DNA of 64,000 nucleotides from Hermatobates lingyangjiaoensis (GCA_026182355.1 JAPFBL010000576.1:16001-80000); one strand, 5' to 3'; numbered from the stretch's first letter, positions 10,640 to 22,360 are shown. Notes: generated by a model not told the origin, from the letters alone. Program-made: numbers and translations.

Positions 10640-11170
10640 AGTGTCAGGAAACTAAAAATATCTGTATATCTATACAAGTTTTGTTTCTACATAGCTTCGA
10701 ACTGACTCATTTTAAATTATCTTTACGTTTTATACATTACAGAAAAAATTAATGTATTTTAAAAATATACAGGTATTTTAGGTGCGTGATACTGTAGGAA
10801 GTAGGTATTGTTGGTTGATATACCTGTGTAGCTAGTCAAAAACAGTTTCAAAGTTCATAACTTCTCGTTTTGAATTTTCAATCCATTCAAATTTTAGCTT
10901 TTAAGTTAGACTCTCACAAAATCTACTGACAAATCACTTGGTATAAGTCATACCCAGCTGAAATAAATTTTCAGTTTGGTATGACTTACGGTGGCTGAGT
11001 TTACTTGTGACAAAATTTTTGAACAAACAAACAAAACAGACAGAAATTTCCTAAGGGTGGATTCGGGTTCTCTAATCTATAAAACGTAAAGATAACTTGA
11101 AATGAATCAGTTCTTTGCAGTGTACAGACTTTATTTAATTTATATAGATATTTTTAGTATATATAATAAG
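10640..11170. mobile_element. Foldback element, about 530 bp
   Basis: The segment 10645-10740 (AAAATATCTGTATATCTAT, CTGACTCATTTTAAATTATC, TTACGTTTTATA) recurs inverted at about 11070-11165. Inside is a second palindrome, GGTATAAGTCATACCCAGC at 10939-10957 against GGTATGACTTACGGTGG near 10978. No coding frame. The structure fits a MITE-like foldback. Confidence 0.6.
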
Positions 11171-11382
11171 CGGAACTAAATTTAAAGAGATTTCTTTGGA
11201 GAGATTGAATAAGAGAATATGCACTGGATACCTGAGGACAAATTTGATATTGAGATTTAGCGCGTGCTAGGAGAATAAAGCTGCAGGGAAAAGCAAAGGT
11301 GGAACTCCTAAATCTTAAATCCATTTCCTGGATTAGGTTGGGATGATTTGTTGAAATTGGCTTCGTTTTGGAGAGGGAAGAG

Positions 11383-11445
11383 GACTCTGTGTGACACAGG
11401 ATTCCTTTCGGGCCTGCTGCTCTCCCATTACACCACTAGGTCCTA
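11383..11445 (-). repeat. Weak tRNA-like fragment
   Basis: The minus strand GGACCTAGTGGTGTAATGGG then AGAGCAGCAGGCCC resembles the 5' half of a tRNA with an A-box. The downstream half is not convincing. It may be a relic of another SINE. Confidence 0.3.
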
Positions 11446-11629
11446 ATCCGCCGGGGGGGGAGGGCGGCTCTCTAAACCCTTTCCTCTATCTCTTCCTCCT
11501 ATCCCGCACCTAACGTCTTCTACGATTCACTCTTCCAATCTTCTGACTTTTCCTTTTTGGTATAATTCCAAACTATTACTACTTCTATAATCTTGTTTTT
11601 TTTTTTTAATTATTATATAATACAACCTG

Positions 11630-11860
11630 TTTTGATTCACCGGCGTTCCCAAGCCTTCCGGCTACCACACCGTAAAACTAAACCAGGCCGACGCTTGATA
11701 CATGCTGCCCTTTCGTCACCCCATGCTTACCCACAAAGCATGGGGCGTCCGAGGTGGACCTCGAGGAGGCGGGCAGCACGATGCTACATCACGCAACAGA
11801 CATGTAAAACCACGCAACAGTGCCAAAAGTCGATATTCAACCGTATTATAGCTTAAGGGA
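11630..11860 (-). repeat. Moderate-GC repeat fragment sharing a block with 6004-6123
   Basis: TTCACCGGCGTTCCCAAGCC and CGGCTACCACACCG repeat the block of the 60-bp duplication at 6004-6123. Downstream, CCCCATGCTT/AAGCATGGGG at 11720-11743 form a hairpin. The minus strand begins like a tRNA (GTGGTAGCCGGAAGG), so this may be the head of a second SINE family. The overlapping open frame is not a recognisable protein. Confidence 0.45.
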
Positions 11861-11864
11861 TTAA

Positions 11865-13370
11865 ACCATGACACTTGAAAGGCAGGTGGGTGGTTAATTG
11901 ATTAAGATTACAATTCCTAGGGGTACTGGGATATTCCCCCTACTTGTATATAATACAACTACCCTTAGAAGGATAACAAGTAATAGTGATACATACATAA
12001 AAAATAAAAGAGTGGAGTACCCACCATTGGTGCTCTCCATATACATTGTTCTGATCGCTTGACATTAGTTTTGACAGCATGGCTGAGTAGATTTCGGGGC
12101 TAACATCTTTTGAGCCTTCTAATAGGATTGGCAGGAATCTTATCAGAACATAATTGCTAAATTAAAGGGTTTTGGTTGGTGGGTAAAAATTCATAAAATT
12201 TCTGGTATCATGCTCGAATTTTTATGTTTATAAAATATATTTTCGAATCATTATGAATGGTACGAGTATTAGAAACATAAAAGGGTGGTTTTAAAATTTT
12301 GCGAAGGATTATAGATTGGTCGTACGACTTTTTCCCCGTGACCAACAATACATAAAAATCTCTCACAACTTAAAAGTTATTCTACTTAAACACAAAAAAT
12401 AAGTTTATGTAAAACCATTTTAATGTATAAATAAACATGAAATAAACACGGAACAATAAGAAGATACAGAATTTGTTTTGATCAGATTTTGCTTTATAAA
12501 AAAAAATATTGTAAAGAATTTTAAAATACTTGTTATAAATATAATTTAAACTATGGGCATTAATTTATTTGTGTATAAGATTTTGTATTTTATGAAAAAC
12601 AAAAAAATATTTCTTCACAAATATATAATGTATATACGATTTTGTTGGTAAAATATATATCTGGAAAGAAACAAGGAAGACGATGGGTTGGTGGCAAACA
12701 TTTATGAAGTGAATTTGCTTGGATGTAAGAAGGCGCTCACACAAGAACTCCTATAAGACGTTAAGGAAAACATATTTTTTGGGGGTAAGGGACGTTATGG
12801 GGAGAAAAGCGATAAACAAGGGGTTAGAGGAGGTTGGGTCTGAACTCCTAAATCGAGAATAAAGCAAAAATATTTAACCAACCCTCTACCAAAGTATCTA
12901 CTTGACATGAAAACGTTCAATACTACCTCTGAAAAGTTTTTTCCTTAAGCCACACTGTAAAAAAAAAAAAACTCCGAAAAGTTGGATGATTTACAATTTG
13001 AATGATAAACAAGGACAGCTTTTGCAGTGATGATTATTGAACCATTAAGTTTACTGTGCTAACATAAATGATGTCCAACCTTTCAGATTTATACTTTTTA
13101 AAACTTCATCAACCAGCATGACTAATTTCAAGTTCACTCAGACAGAAAATATGTGAAATATGTTTTCTAATTCAAAGTAGTTTTCTGATATTAGCTTCGT
13201 TCTTCGATGAATTTCATTTAATATAATACATTATAATAAAGAGAAATTATAAATTAATAATGAAAGTATTGAAGATGCATTTAGATTTTTCTTCGTACCA
13301 TAATTCTATAATATATTCATATAAATTAAAAACACTTATATTACATTATAACATATTATAATGTATAATA
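11865..13370. other. No gene seen
   Basis: AT-rich. A short palindromic TA-rich area is at 13330-13378. Bases 12660-12870 are slightly GC-richer but match nothing I know. Confidence 0.4.
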
Positions 13371-13378
13371 TATAATGT

Positions 13379-13450
13379 AAGGACTCCCGATGAATGTTCT
13401 ACACTGAATGAATATACTTCACTGAAGTGTATTTAGAGTAGAGATTTCTT
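13379..13450 (-). repeat. Partial main-family SINE (3' part)
   Basis: AATGTTCTACACTG, then CACTGAAGTGTATTTAGAGTAG match the distal part of the SINE at 16050-16140 in the same orientation. Head and tail are missing. Confidence 0.65.
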
Positions 13451-13654
13451 ATTTCAATCATTAATTTAAATAAAATTAATGTATAATGTCTCTGAGAATT
13501 AAATATGTTTTTGAGCAAATTTTAATTATTGTTAAGTAGCTTGATGGCTGAATATCAAGGGAAGAGTGACACAGGAAACATTTTACATTTCGGAGGTCGA
13601 ATATAAAATATTTTAAGGGTTTCATAACGACCTTATTATGCTAAATGTGACAGA

Positions 13655-13885
13655 GTATAGGTTGGGTTAGGTCGCAGTTGTAGTCCCACGAGAGAACAGA
13701 CATAAGATGGAGATTTACCCTTTGTGATACTACATAATGAACATTCTACATTGGCAGTTCTAAAACATACTTCTCTGAAGTGTATTTAGAGTAGACATTT
13801 TTAATGAGTACCTGACACCGTACTGGATAGAGATAAACAGATCATCGCCCTCTGCAAGGGACACAGTGATCAGATTCGTACGTAA
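13655..13885 (-). repeat. tRNA-derived SINE, 5'-truncated, minus strand
   Basis: It starts at its 3' tail (GGTTGGGTTAGGTCGCAG), then has the body motifs GTGTATTTAGAGTAG and ACGAGTACCTGACA-like sequence and the GTCC-rich centre, and stops before the tRNA-like head. It lies about 200 bp from another SINE fragment (13379-13450). Confidence 0.8.
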
Positions 13886-14221
13886 TATTAACATAATAAA
13901 TTACAGAACCTGTACTTCAAACGATTTAGAATCGTATCTAAATGAATAAACAAATAAAAATTATAATATTGTAAAAATATATTGACCCTATCCTTGTACC
14001 CCATATACTAGTAATGAGCCCTTCTTCGACCGTCGCATGGCATGTAAATTCCACAGGTAATGGTTCTTGTCTTTATATGAGAGCTTTAAAGTCAACAACC
14101 TTAAAAAAAAAGCTCTAAAAGAATATGGACAGATCAAGCTTGACAGAATATCTTTGAAAGACTCTGATGGGACCAGCATTGAACTTCTAGCTTAAACTGA
14201 AGTACTATTAAGAATTGTAAG

Positions 14222-14270
14222 TATATATATATAATATATATATATATATTATATATATAATTATATATAA
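14222..14270. repeat. (TA)n tract
   Basis: TA dinucleotides with several breaks, at the left edge of the B unit. Confidence 0.9.
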
Positions 14271-14606
14271 AGATTTCACATAAACACGTGAAATAACAAT
14301 CAATGATCAAACCACAAAAAGAAAATGGGAAAGGTAGCGGATAGTTTTTTAATCTTTCTTACTGTACTCCTTTCTTTCCCCAAACATCCCTTTCTGGACA
14401 TTAGTCCTTTCCTGCGCTTTGACCCTTTTAAAATACCACTCTTCCCTCCCACTCTTCTCAACCCCTCATCAGATGTTCTCTGCATCTAGTGTTTCAGTTG
14501 GGTTTTTGACTCTGACGAAGACCGCTTGTTACGGTTGAAAGATCTTAGTCTTGTTTTCCCATTTTCTTATTTGTGGTTTGATCATTGATATATATATATA
14601 TATATG
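14270..14606. repeat. Family B foldback unit with hammerhead-like core 14509-14551 (+)
   Basis: The left edge is a minus-strand tail (ATAACAATCAATGATCAAAC). The centre is the C/T-rich leader (CTGTACTCCTTTC to CATCTAGTGTTTCAG). The plus-strand core has GACT/AGTC stem I, CTGACGA, stem II GACCG/CGGTT, GAAAGATCTT, followed by TTGTGGTTTGATCATTGATA and (TA)n. This is one of the best kept B cores. The minus frame 14300-14485 is antisense to the leader. Confidence 0.8.
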
Positions 14607-14638
14607 AAATGAAACTGCCCATAAGGCCTTCAAAGTGA

Positions 14639-14722
14639 AGAAATAAAGTGCCAGAAGGAGAATTGAACTAGGGAACTACCATTCTAAAGGTAATCACGCA
14701 AACCATTAGACTACTTGGTCAC
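14639..14722 (-). repeat. tRNA-like sequence (pseudogene or SINE head)
   Basis: The minus strand has GTAGTCTAATGGTTTGCGTG (A-box region), a loop around CTTTAGA, and AGTTCAATTCT (B-box), spaced as in a tRNA. Acceptor ends GACCAAG/CTTCTGG do not pair well, so it is not a functional tRNA. Confidence 0.55.
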
Positions 14723-14729
14723 ATAAAAG

Positions 14730-15985
14730 TGACAAAAAGTAACAGGCAGATATCTAATAAATCTCCTCTTCTAAATAAAAAGTGAATATGGTGTCGTTAC
14801 TTTTTAGTAGCACTCTTAGTGAGTAAAACAGGAACCTTCCTATTGTCCTGAAAAGTCAACAGATCAATTTTTTACTCATTTAATTAATTTTACTGGAATT
14901 TATAATTTTTTTACTACGAAATAATCTCTTTTGATTGCTCATAAACATTTGAATTATAAATAAACATTTATGTTTTTTTAGAATATTAATAAGAGATTGT
15001 AATTACGGGGATTAAGCTGAGTGTGAGTAATTTTTGCTTTTGTTTTTGCCAAAATAATCATCAAGGGAATGATGAATGACTGCCTCAGATGTGACGTGTC
15101 TACCTCATTACCGTCCCTTACCGTCCTATTTCTAATTATGACTGATGAATCCTCATACACAATTCACACTTCCTTTCCCTTCTGTCTTTCTCTCTTTTCA
15201 ACATTTCCAATTTTTTTTTTCTTTCAAGTTTTTTTTCCCCTCAGAAAACTAAAAAACAAAAAAAGAACCACTTCTCGAAATGAAAGAAGCATTAAAAATA
15301 CAGAAATATAAGTGATAATAACGCAACTTCATAAATATTTAGGGAGTAATTTCATAATTTCTCTGTTGTTTAAGCCGACAGTAATTATAATACAGATAAA
15401 ATTTAAGTCGGAAAATAGCTAACATATTTATGAGATGTAGGCTGAAAAATATAAGCACAGATTTCAATTTAATCAATAATCTGAAACAACAAATATGTTA
15501 ATTAGGATCTCAAAAACTAATAACAGTTTTGAAATATTTATTGCATATTTAATTATAATGCCAAATAATTAATAATAATGAAATGAAATACATTAATTGA
15601 TATATCTCGTTTCCTACCTATATTCGACATCATAAACCCCAATTATTCCGTGTTCATAAAAATAATTGTTTGCGTCATTCCTCACTGTCTTGTATGATGA
15701 CAACGTGTAACAGACTAAATAGCAGTGTAGATAATAAAGAAATTGCGATATAAAAACATTTAAAAATATAATTAAGCCTCTTGTATAGAGTCTGTTATAA
15801 ATCATAATGGTTAGAATTTTCTAATATATCAACGGCTCAATCTTGTTTGGTTTAGTTTATTATTATAAATATATGGTGTTCATTACTTTATTATTATTAT
15901 ACAGTAATCAATATTAACATAGTAAAAGATAGAGTTTGTAATTTAATAAGATTTTGACTGCATGTAAATGAATAAATACATAAAA
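14730..15985. other. No gene seen; possible non-coding block at 15005-15190
   Basis: Mostly AT-rich. 15005-15190 is non-repetitive, with TCATCAAGGGAATGATGAATGA and homeodomain-like TCTAATTATG; frames on both strands there lack protein features. 15614-15805 minus frame is unrecognised. Confidence 0.35.
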
Positions 15986-15989
15986 AATG

Positions 15990-16322
15990 TATAATAGGTT
16001 AGGTTAGGATGCAGTGGCAGTCCAACAAGGGAACACACGTAGGCCGAGCATTGGCCCCTTGTGATACCACACAATGAAGATTGATTCTACTGTGGGAGTC
16101 CTAAATTTTACCTAACTCAAGTGTATTTAGAGTAGGGATCTTTAACGAGTACCTGACATCGTACAGGCTCGGGACCGACAGTTTTAACGTCCTGCTCCGA
16201 TGGACGACGTGTTCAGATTTATTCACCTCCCACGTGAATAAATCAAGGGCCAGGTGGGGATCGAACCCCGGTCCTATCAGTTCAGAGGCAAGCACATAAC
16301 CACTGAACTAACCACAGTTAGA
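15990..16322 (-). repeat. Full-length tRNA-derived SINE, minus strand
   Basis: The minus strand starts with a tRNA-like head (about 16320-16248): A-box TAGTTCAGTGG and B-box GGGTTCGATCC, spaced as for RNA polymerase III promoters. The body follows: GTGAATAAATCTGAACACG, the GGACG..CCGTCGGTCCCGAGCC-type centre, GTACTCGTTAAAGATCCCTA, CTCAAGTGTATTTAGAG in complement, and GGTATCACAAGGGGCC. The tail is the CCTAACCTAACC type (TAGGTTAGGTTAGG on the plus strand at 15997-16010). No coding capacity; needs LINE machinery in trans. The open frame 16101-16295 is inside it and is not a gene. Confidence 0.92.
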
Positions 16323-16389
16323 AATATTGAATTCTGTAAGTGTTCTCTTTATTCTTTTTTCTGTGCCGTGCTTTGTGTAATTTAAAGTG

Positions 16390-16416
<27 letters not shown>
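16323..16416 (+). repeat. Family C tail fragment followed by (TA)n
   Basis: AAATATTGAATTCTGTAAG and TGTGCCGTGCTTTGTGTAAT match 53540-53605. The left core strand is missing because the SINE at 15990-16322 abuts or replaced it. Confidence 0.7.
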
Positions 16417-16421
<5 letters not shown>

Positions 16422-16538
16422 GAAATTGTTTGCCTAATTATTTCTTAATCAATTTCTTGGATATATTTTCCAAATATCTTATTCGTCCTTTAAATTTACT
16501 AGGAACAAGTTAACAAAGAACTCTTCCCCAAATATACG

Positions 16539-16561
16539 AATATATATATATATATATATAA
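16539..16561. repeat. (TA)n microsatellite
   Basis: About 11 TA units. Confidence 0.9.
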
Positions 16562-16564
16562 TTT

Positions 16565-18430
16565 TTTTAAATATCAAAAACTATGTAATTTACTTTCATT
16601 TTTATTATTAATACATTTAAAAAGAATAGAAACATAAAAATGGATTCATAATGATGTTAATACAAGAAAAGGTTTACTGGCAGAGTTTTCAAGAAAAGTA
16701 TCCCTGTAGAAGTAACTTGAAATAATTGAAGCAATATAACACTCCACTCTTTCTCTTAAACTGAACATTTGCCCTCCAATAAGATAATGTCAGGGATTTG
16801 TCAGCAAGGCTTCACTGAAATTCTACTCAGAGAAGAACGCTTTGTGTTTTCCAAATCCTTTGGTTTACTCTAAATACTTTACATTTATTAAACAGAGATA
16901 GTCTTAATCTAAGAAGGAATGTTTAGCTGTTGTTTTATTTATTCAATATATTTTAATCTGATATTTTAAATGATGATATTTAGGGTTACAAAATTTTATA
17001 GTTTAACTGATAATCTAGACAATTTCATTAGATAATAAATGTTTGTTAAAGCCTTAAACCATATTAAGTTTTTCTGTGTTTTTTGGGCATCAAGCTTGTT
17101 TTTTTTTTCATCCAGAGCACTTATTTGGCTGTTTTTCACTTCTGAGTGCCTTCTGCAACACAGGTACTCTTACAGTCACACATATATTTTTTTCTAGTTT
17201 TTATACATTTTTTCATTGTAAGATGCTCAAATTATCTTACTTTTGAAATGATATTATTATATTTAGTAAAAGCATTTCCTTCTGTTGATGTCAAATAAAC
17301 TTGAGATTTTTCAATCACTTCGACCATATGCAAAAATGTATTAAACTAAGCTTGTTAGATCTTAACAGCTTATGGTAAACACTATTAAGTAAACACTATT
17401 GAATTTTATGACTTTACATTTATGACAATTTTTACATTCTCTTTTTTTTATATAATTTATATTACCTGGTAACAGCTTTAACGTTTTTGGGCCAGGGTAT
17501 GTGCCTCAATGTTTTATATTTTTAACAGATAATTAAATGTTTTTGTGTGATTGTAATTTAACTTTTATTAAACTTTTTGGTTCAAGAATTAAAACAAATT
17601 ACATGCATATACCTTTACTTTTATATTATTTTTTTTTAATAAAATAATATTTATGTTAATTATAGATAAACATATTTAAAAACTTAAAGACACACGAATA
17701 ACAAAGAGATAGTAGGACTCACATTTAATATTTCGATCCTTTTAACAGTCGTCTTTAGGAAAGGAAGTTGAGCGAAGATTCACAAAAAAGATCACACAGA
17801 AAAGAAATTACTGTAACTCACACACAACAATTTGTGTACTTTCTATAATTTTTTTATGAAGGTTTTTAGGGTAGTTCTTAAAAATGGAGAGAACCATAGA
17901 CTGATTGAATGGTGATTTAACAATCTCTGTGTTGCTAACAATATCAATTTAAATACTAAAAAAAATATTTCAATATACCAAAAATAATATATTTATATAG
18001 GAATTATATAGTTAGACAAAACAATGTACTAAAAGTTTAAATTCATATTAAAGAACAAAAAAAACTAGGTTTAGTTTTGTAGAGTTGTTATGCGTGATAG
18101 TTTTATGTTTTATTTAAAGAAAAGGGTGAAAGGGCGAGTTGAGTGCATTGTTATAAGAGGGAGGGAGATTGAACACGCGTGTGCCTGCATCTAATGCGCC
18201 TGAGTCAAGATAATAGGGTGCCCCTCTGGCAGATGGGGAAACAAGTGCCTTGGTGTGTGAACACCAGTGACCTCAACTCACAAAGAACCCACTCTCTCTC
18301 TCTCTCTCTGGGTACTGGCCCATTCAAAGATCAACGTATTTGCCTATTTTATGAGGGGGAGGTGAAAACAAAATCGTCTTTTATTCCCAAAATATTACAA
18401 CATTATTTACACGTTAGCATCATTCAGTCA
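16565..18430. other. No gene seen
   Basis: AT-rich. 16740-16870 and 18125-18350 are less AT-rich; the frame at 18179-18478 (99 codons) runs from unique sequence into a SINE and is not recognisable as a protein. 17690-17800 contains an unclassified CTCACA-type fragment. Confidence 0.4.
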
Positions 18431-18434
18431 AATA

Positions 18435-18740
18435 TATTAGGTAGTTACCAGTGGCTGTCCCACAAGGGGACACACTAAGACAAATCACTGGCACTTTCTT
18501 ATGCTAAACAAAGAAGATTGGGAGTCCATATTTTTGCGTATTTAGAGATGGAATCTTTAACGAGTACCTGATATCACACTGGCTAAAGTAAAAATGGATT
18601 AATGTCCTCTCCAATGGACGGTATGCTCAGATTAATTCACCTTCGATAAAAAGAAATCGAAAGCCAGAATGAGTATTGAACATCGTACCTACCAGTTCAG
18701 AGGCGAGCACATTACCACTGAGCTAGACTGGCTCTCAGAA
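18435..18740 (-). repeat. tRNA-derived SINE, minus strand, diverged
   Basis: The tRNA-like head lies at 18660-18738 (minus): A-box TAGCTCAGTGG and a decayed B-box. Body motifs ACGAGTACCTGATA and GTATTTAGAGATG are in the same order as in 15990-16322. Confidence 0.88.
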
Positions 18741-18744
18741 ATAT

Positions 18745-19384
18745 ATTACGATCAAGATAATTCAAGAAAAATTGAAAATGAACATTAAAAGCAATTTTAC
18801 CACTAACCCACTGCATTTATCTTACTAATTTTATTTTTATTTACTTTCTAAACAAAATATTAAATATTACATTTGGGGCAAAATTTTGAAATCGAGTATT
18901 CAAAGGAAATAAACGTTAAATGCCACTGACTTAATGAAACAAGTTTGCATATTGGTCAGTCTGTGTGCGTGTTTGTGTATGGTGTGATTGCATGTGTATA
19001 AATAGAACATCTTAAAAAGAAAATTACAATCCAAAGTTATATATTTTAGTTCTTGCTATCTTTATGCAAATCGAACTTGGTACCAAAACTGTACTTTTGT
19101 TTCTAAAACAGGATTTCTTGTTATATATATAACAAGGTATCATTATTATTTGAAAATAAGTAAATCAAGATTTTATTTATGAAATCAAAAAAATATGTTT
19201 AATGCGTTTATTAAAAAAATTAAAAAAAATATAAGATTGTAAAATAAATTAATTTCAAAATAAATGAGTCGCATAAAAATGAACGTATAAACTACCGTAA
19301 GAAATCAAAAGAAAGACTAAGATCTTCAACTCAAAACAGCGGTCATTGTTAGCAACAAACGCCAAACTGATACATTATCAGTTT

Positions 19385-19385
<1 letters not shown>
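18745..19385. other. No gene seen
   Basis: AT-rich, ending with CTAAGATCTTCAACTC..AACAGCGGTCATTGTT (19318-19351), a decayed minus-strand B core. Confidence 0.45.
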
Positions 19386-19387
<2 letters not shown>

Positions 19388-19415
<28 letters not shown>

Positions 19416-19700
19416 TTACTTTTCGATGAAAATACGATCCAAAATGGACAAATACAGTTCAATGTACATAAAGATACATAGAGAAATTAAAAACACACAC
19501 TTACAGTCTCTAATTTTCGGCTGAACCGTCTTCAGGAGAGATAAGAGACCCAAACGTCTCTGTACCAGTGCGCTTGGTTTCCCTCTCTTATCTCACCTGA
19601 AGACGTTTCAACCGAAAGTTAGAGACTGTAAGTGTATATTTTTATTTTCTCTATGTTTCTTTATGTACATTGAACTATATATATATATATATATATTCAC
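19388..19700. repeat. Family A palindrome, first copy, bounded by (TA)n
   Basis: The minus arm 19416-19555 and plus arm 19556-19680 carry opposed A cores. Minus core 19507-19539: TCTC/GAGA stem I, CTGAAGA, GGT/GCC stem II, GAAAATTA. The plus core near 19593-19628 has CTGAAGA and CCGAAAGTTAGAGA but a weakened stem II. The arms end in TTCAATGTACATAAAG and its complement, then (TA)n. Confidence 0.85.
19507..19539 (-). ncRNA. Hammerhead-like core, family A
   Basis: A compact 33-nt motif: stem I TCTC/GAGA (4 bp), CUGAAGA, one spare C, short stem II, GAAA, and cleavage triplet UUA (fits the NUH rule). Very short stem III, as in PLE ribozymes that are known to work as dimers. Confidence 0.55.
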
Positions 19701-20012
19701 TTTTTCGATGAAAATACGATCCAAAATGGACAAATACAGTTCAATGTATAGAAAGAAACATAGAGAAATTAAAAACACACACTTATGTCTCTAATTTTTG
19801 GTTGAAACGTCTTCAGGTGAGATAAGAGAGGGAAACCAAGCGCACTGGTACAGAGACGGTTGGAGACCGTCTGTACCAGTGCGCTTGGTTTCCCTCTCTT
19901 ATCTCTCCTTAAGATGTTTCAACCAAAAATTAGAGACTGTAAGCGTGTATTTTTAATTTCTCTACGTTTCTTTATGTACATTGAACTATATATATATATA
20001 TATATATATAAC
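19700..20012. repeat. Family A palindrome, second copy, bounded by (TA)n
   Basis: Repeats the layout of 19388-19700: minus arm about 19700-19860, plus arm about 19868-19990, joined by GTACAGAGACGGTTGG. Minus core 19783-19818 has CTGAAGACG and CCAAAAATTAGAGAC; plus core 19914-19936 reads CTTAAGATG and is more decayed. The two adjacent palindromes suggest tandem duplication of the whole unit. Confidence 0.85.
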
Positions 20013-20039
20013 AGATTCAATAATATATCGACCGTTTGA

Positions 20040-20167
20040 TAGAATAGGTGTGTTCTCTAATCGGGGTTCGGTCAATTTTCCAGGATAAAAAATCAAACTC
20101 TCGTTGCGAACGTTAGTTTGATTTTTTATCCTGGAAAATTGACCGAACCCCGATTAGAGAACACACC

Positions 20168-20172
<5 letters not shown>
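20040..20172. repeat. Near-perfect palindrome from PLE family D 3' end
   Basis: AATAGGTGTGTTCTCTAATC to about 20097 is repeated inverted from 20115 to 20171 with almost no mismatch, around a small loop (CGTTGCGAACG). The arm sequence (TCGGGGTTCGGTCAATTTTC) is found again at 60974-61000 next to a PLE RT fragment. The near-identity of arms implies a recent inverted duplication. Confidence 0.9.
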
Positions 20173-20198
<26 letters not shown>

Positions 20199-20278
20199 TA
20201 AATAATAAATATAATAATAATATATATATAATAATATATAATAATAATAATATATAATATAATAATATATAATAATGG
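20168..20278. repeat. (TA)n / (ATAATA)n tract
   Basis: TA followed by degenerate AATAATA units. The minus frame 20126-20575 is translated low-complexity sequence. Confidence 0.95.
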
Positions 20279-20329
20279 CTCTTCATTTCCTTCCCTCCCT
20301 TCCCCCGCTTGGTGGTAAGTGGTGGGGTA

Positions 20330-20489
20330 CTGGCTGCGGTTTCCGAGTTCAGTACCGCCCTGTCTTCCTGCGGGACTCTTCGCTCTTCGCTCTTCGCACC
20401 TCCTGATGACGACGATTGTCGAAATATCGATGTGAGTTATGTCTGTGTCTTTCTGTGTGTTTCCTTCGTTTTTTATTTTATTGTATATA

Positions 20490-20533
<44 letters not shown>
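20330..20533 (+). repeat. Family C unit with core 20396-20436 and (TA)n end
   Basis: CTGATGA, C, GAC-GATT-GTC, GAAATATCGATG: both core strands are intact. The usual tail follows (TCTGTGTCTTTC, TTCCTTCG) and ends in (TA)n at 20484-20533. Upstream CCTGCGGGACTCTTCGC is shared with 4773 and 26428. Confidence 0.8.
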
Positions 20534-20534
<1 letters not shown>

Positions 20535-20690
20535 CCAACAAGGTTTCTCAATAAACACGTGATATAACAAATCAATGTTTAATCCACAATAAGAAAGGGA
20601 ACGATAAAGTAAAAACTTACAACCTTAACGAGTGGTCTTCGTAACAAGAGGAGAGAGAGTTTGTGGGGGGGGGGATCGAGAGAGAAAAAT
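20533..20690 (-). repeat. Family B unit, minus strand, partial
   Basis: CAATAAACACGTGATATAAC, ATCCACAATAAGAAA and CTTAACGAGTGGTCTTCGTA are a B tail and a decayed core on the minus strand. Confidence 0.65.
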
Positions 20691-20699
20691 CAGAGAAAT

Positions 20700-22360
20700 G
20701 ACAGAGAAGGCATCAACAGCACCACACTACAGGAATTTAAATCATGACCTTACAACCACTAAGATACCAAGAATAGTAAGATCATATTTCATAATAATAT
20801 CTATTATAATATAAAACTCAAAATATTTATTTCCATAAAAAGTCTTAATTTCTTTTTGTGAAACTTCTTTAACAAAGAGGGGGTAAATTCAACACTTTAT
20901 ACTTTCAACTCTTCAAGTGAGGAGAAAAAAAAAGTCATAAAAAAAAAGAAGATAGTAGGTAAATCTTAATAAATAATGAAAATCATTTAATGCTGGCCAT
21001 TTGGCTAGGTCCCATGAAAGAGGGTTGAAAAGAAGTGTAATTAGAGAGAGCTGAAAGAGGAGAGGTCGTCCGTCGGGTGAAGGGATGGGGGCTCTGGGCT
21101 TGCGGGGGGCTAGGAAGCCAAGTTAGAGAGAAATGTTATAAATGATGCTTAGTTGTTGGCCTAATGCCCGATCCTCTATCTGAACCCATTAGTGGGGACC
21201 TGTACGGCTTCCTTTACCGTTTCCTACCTAAGTGATTGCCTGTTTCTGCAGGATTTTGCACAAACACTAAGTACATTTTACTAACCAAACATCAAGTATC
21301 GAATCTCACTGTAATAAATATCATATTACTAGTATCTTAAAGAGAATACTCTTTGAAGGAGTTTTTACAGTTTTTGAAAAAAAAAATTCGTATAAGCTGT
21401 TTTTTTTTCAATACCATCAAAAACTAACTGAGGAAGAAAAATCAACAAAACTGAAAGGGATGTTTTACCATGTATTACTCATTGTGAAGCAACATCTTAA
21501 ATAATTTCAATATAATTTATTATTATTGAAATAAATAAAATTTTTCTCTTCAATGATCCACACAATGTAATTAATATAAATAATTTCAGTGGCGTAGAAA
21601 CATTTTTTGCCGCCCCGGGCAGTCGTAAGAATTTTAGCCCCTCTCCTTCAAAATTTCAGAAAATTTCTCAAAATATTTTCATGGAATAAAAATCAAGGAT
21701 CTAATTTTTAGACTGCTGTTATTAGTCCCTGACTTGCATCTTACTACAGCACTCATATACATATACAGTCACCATCAATGCAAACCAAAGATTTTCAAAA
21801 CAAAAATGTATAAAAATTGTTAAATTAAATTAATTGGTTATGCAAAAAATATAATAAATTTTCAAACCCATTAAAAAAATTCTTTTGAGAAATTTAAAAT
21901 AAATTTATTTTTAATTTGCAAAAATTAGAGTTGAATAATCCGTATAAAAACAGTATTATACACATAAAAAAACAGTTACGACTTAAAAACTCATTTTTGT
22001 GTTTTTAACAAAATTTGAGATTTGTTTTTAGCTTTTTATTATTTTAATTTTGTTTAATTTTTTATTTTTACCCCCTAAAAAAGCTGCCTCTTGGCACGTT
22101 AAATTTATTGGGTTGTGTTAAGTTAAACATTATAATCGTCGCAAAATTGTTTCAGTGACTTTTTAGTTGTTTGGTGACGTTTGGTTACCTTGCTTGTTTT
22201 TAGTTCAGTGTCACGTGTTTATTCGAACTAAACAGTTGTTACTGAAATCCACAAAGTGATTTATTTATAAAAAAATCTCTAATGTAATACCAAGTATTTC
22301 TCTCAATAACATATTCTCAAAATTTCTATTGTATTTTCTTATTTGTGACTTCTTGCTCTT
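20700..22360. other. No gene seen; candidate conserved block at 20995-21260
   Basis: Most is AT-rich. 20995-21260 is GC-richer and non-repetitive (GGCTAGGTCCCATGAAAG, GTTGGCCTAATGCCCGATCC, CTTCCTTTACCGTTTCCTACC). It is not codon-like. 21585-21650 holds GTGGCGTAGAAACATTTTTTGCC.. a further unclassified repeat edge. Confidence 0.35.

Noticed and set aside
15997..16010. Telomere-like TTAGG repeats
   Set aside because: Only two or three units, and they are the normal tail of the SINE family, also seen at 33531 and 36645.
16248..16320. Functional tRNA gene
   Set aside because: The A and B boxes belong to the SINE head; the acceptor stem does not close and the SINE body follows.
18179..18478. 99-codon open frame
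   Set aside because: It runs through a TC repeat into a SINE; no protein features.
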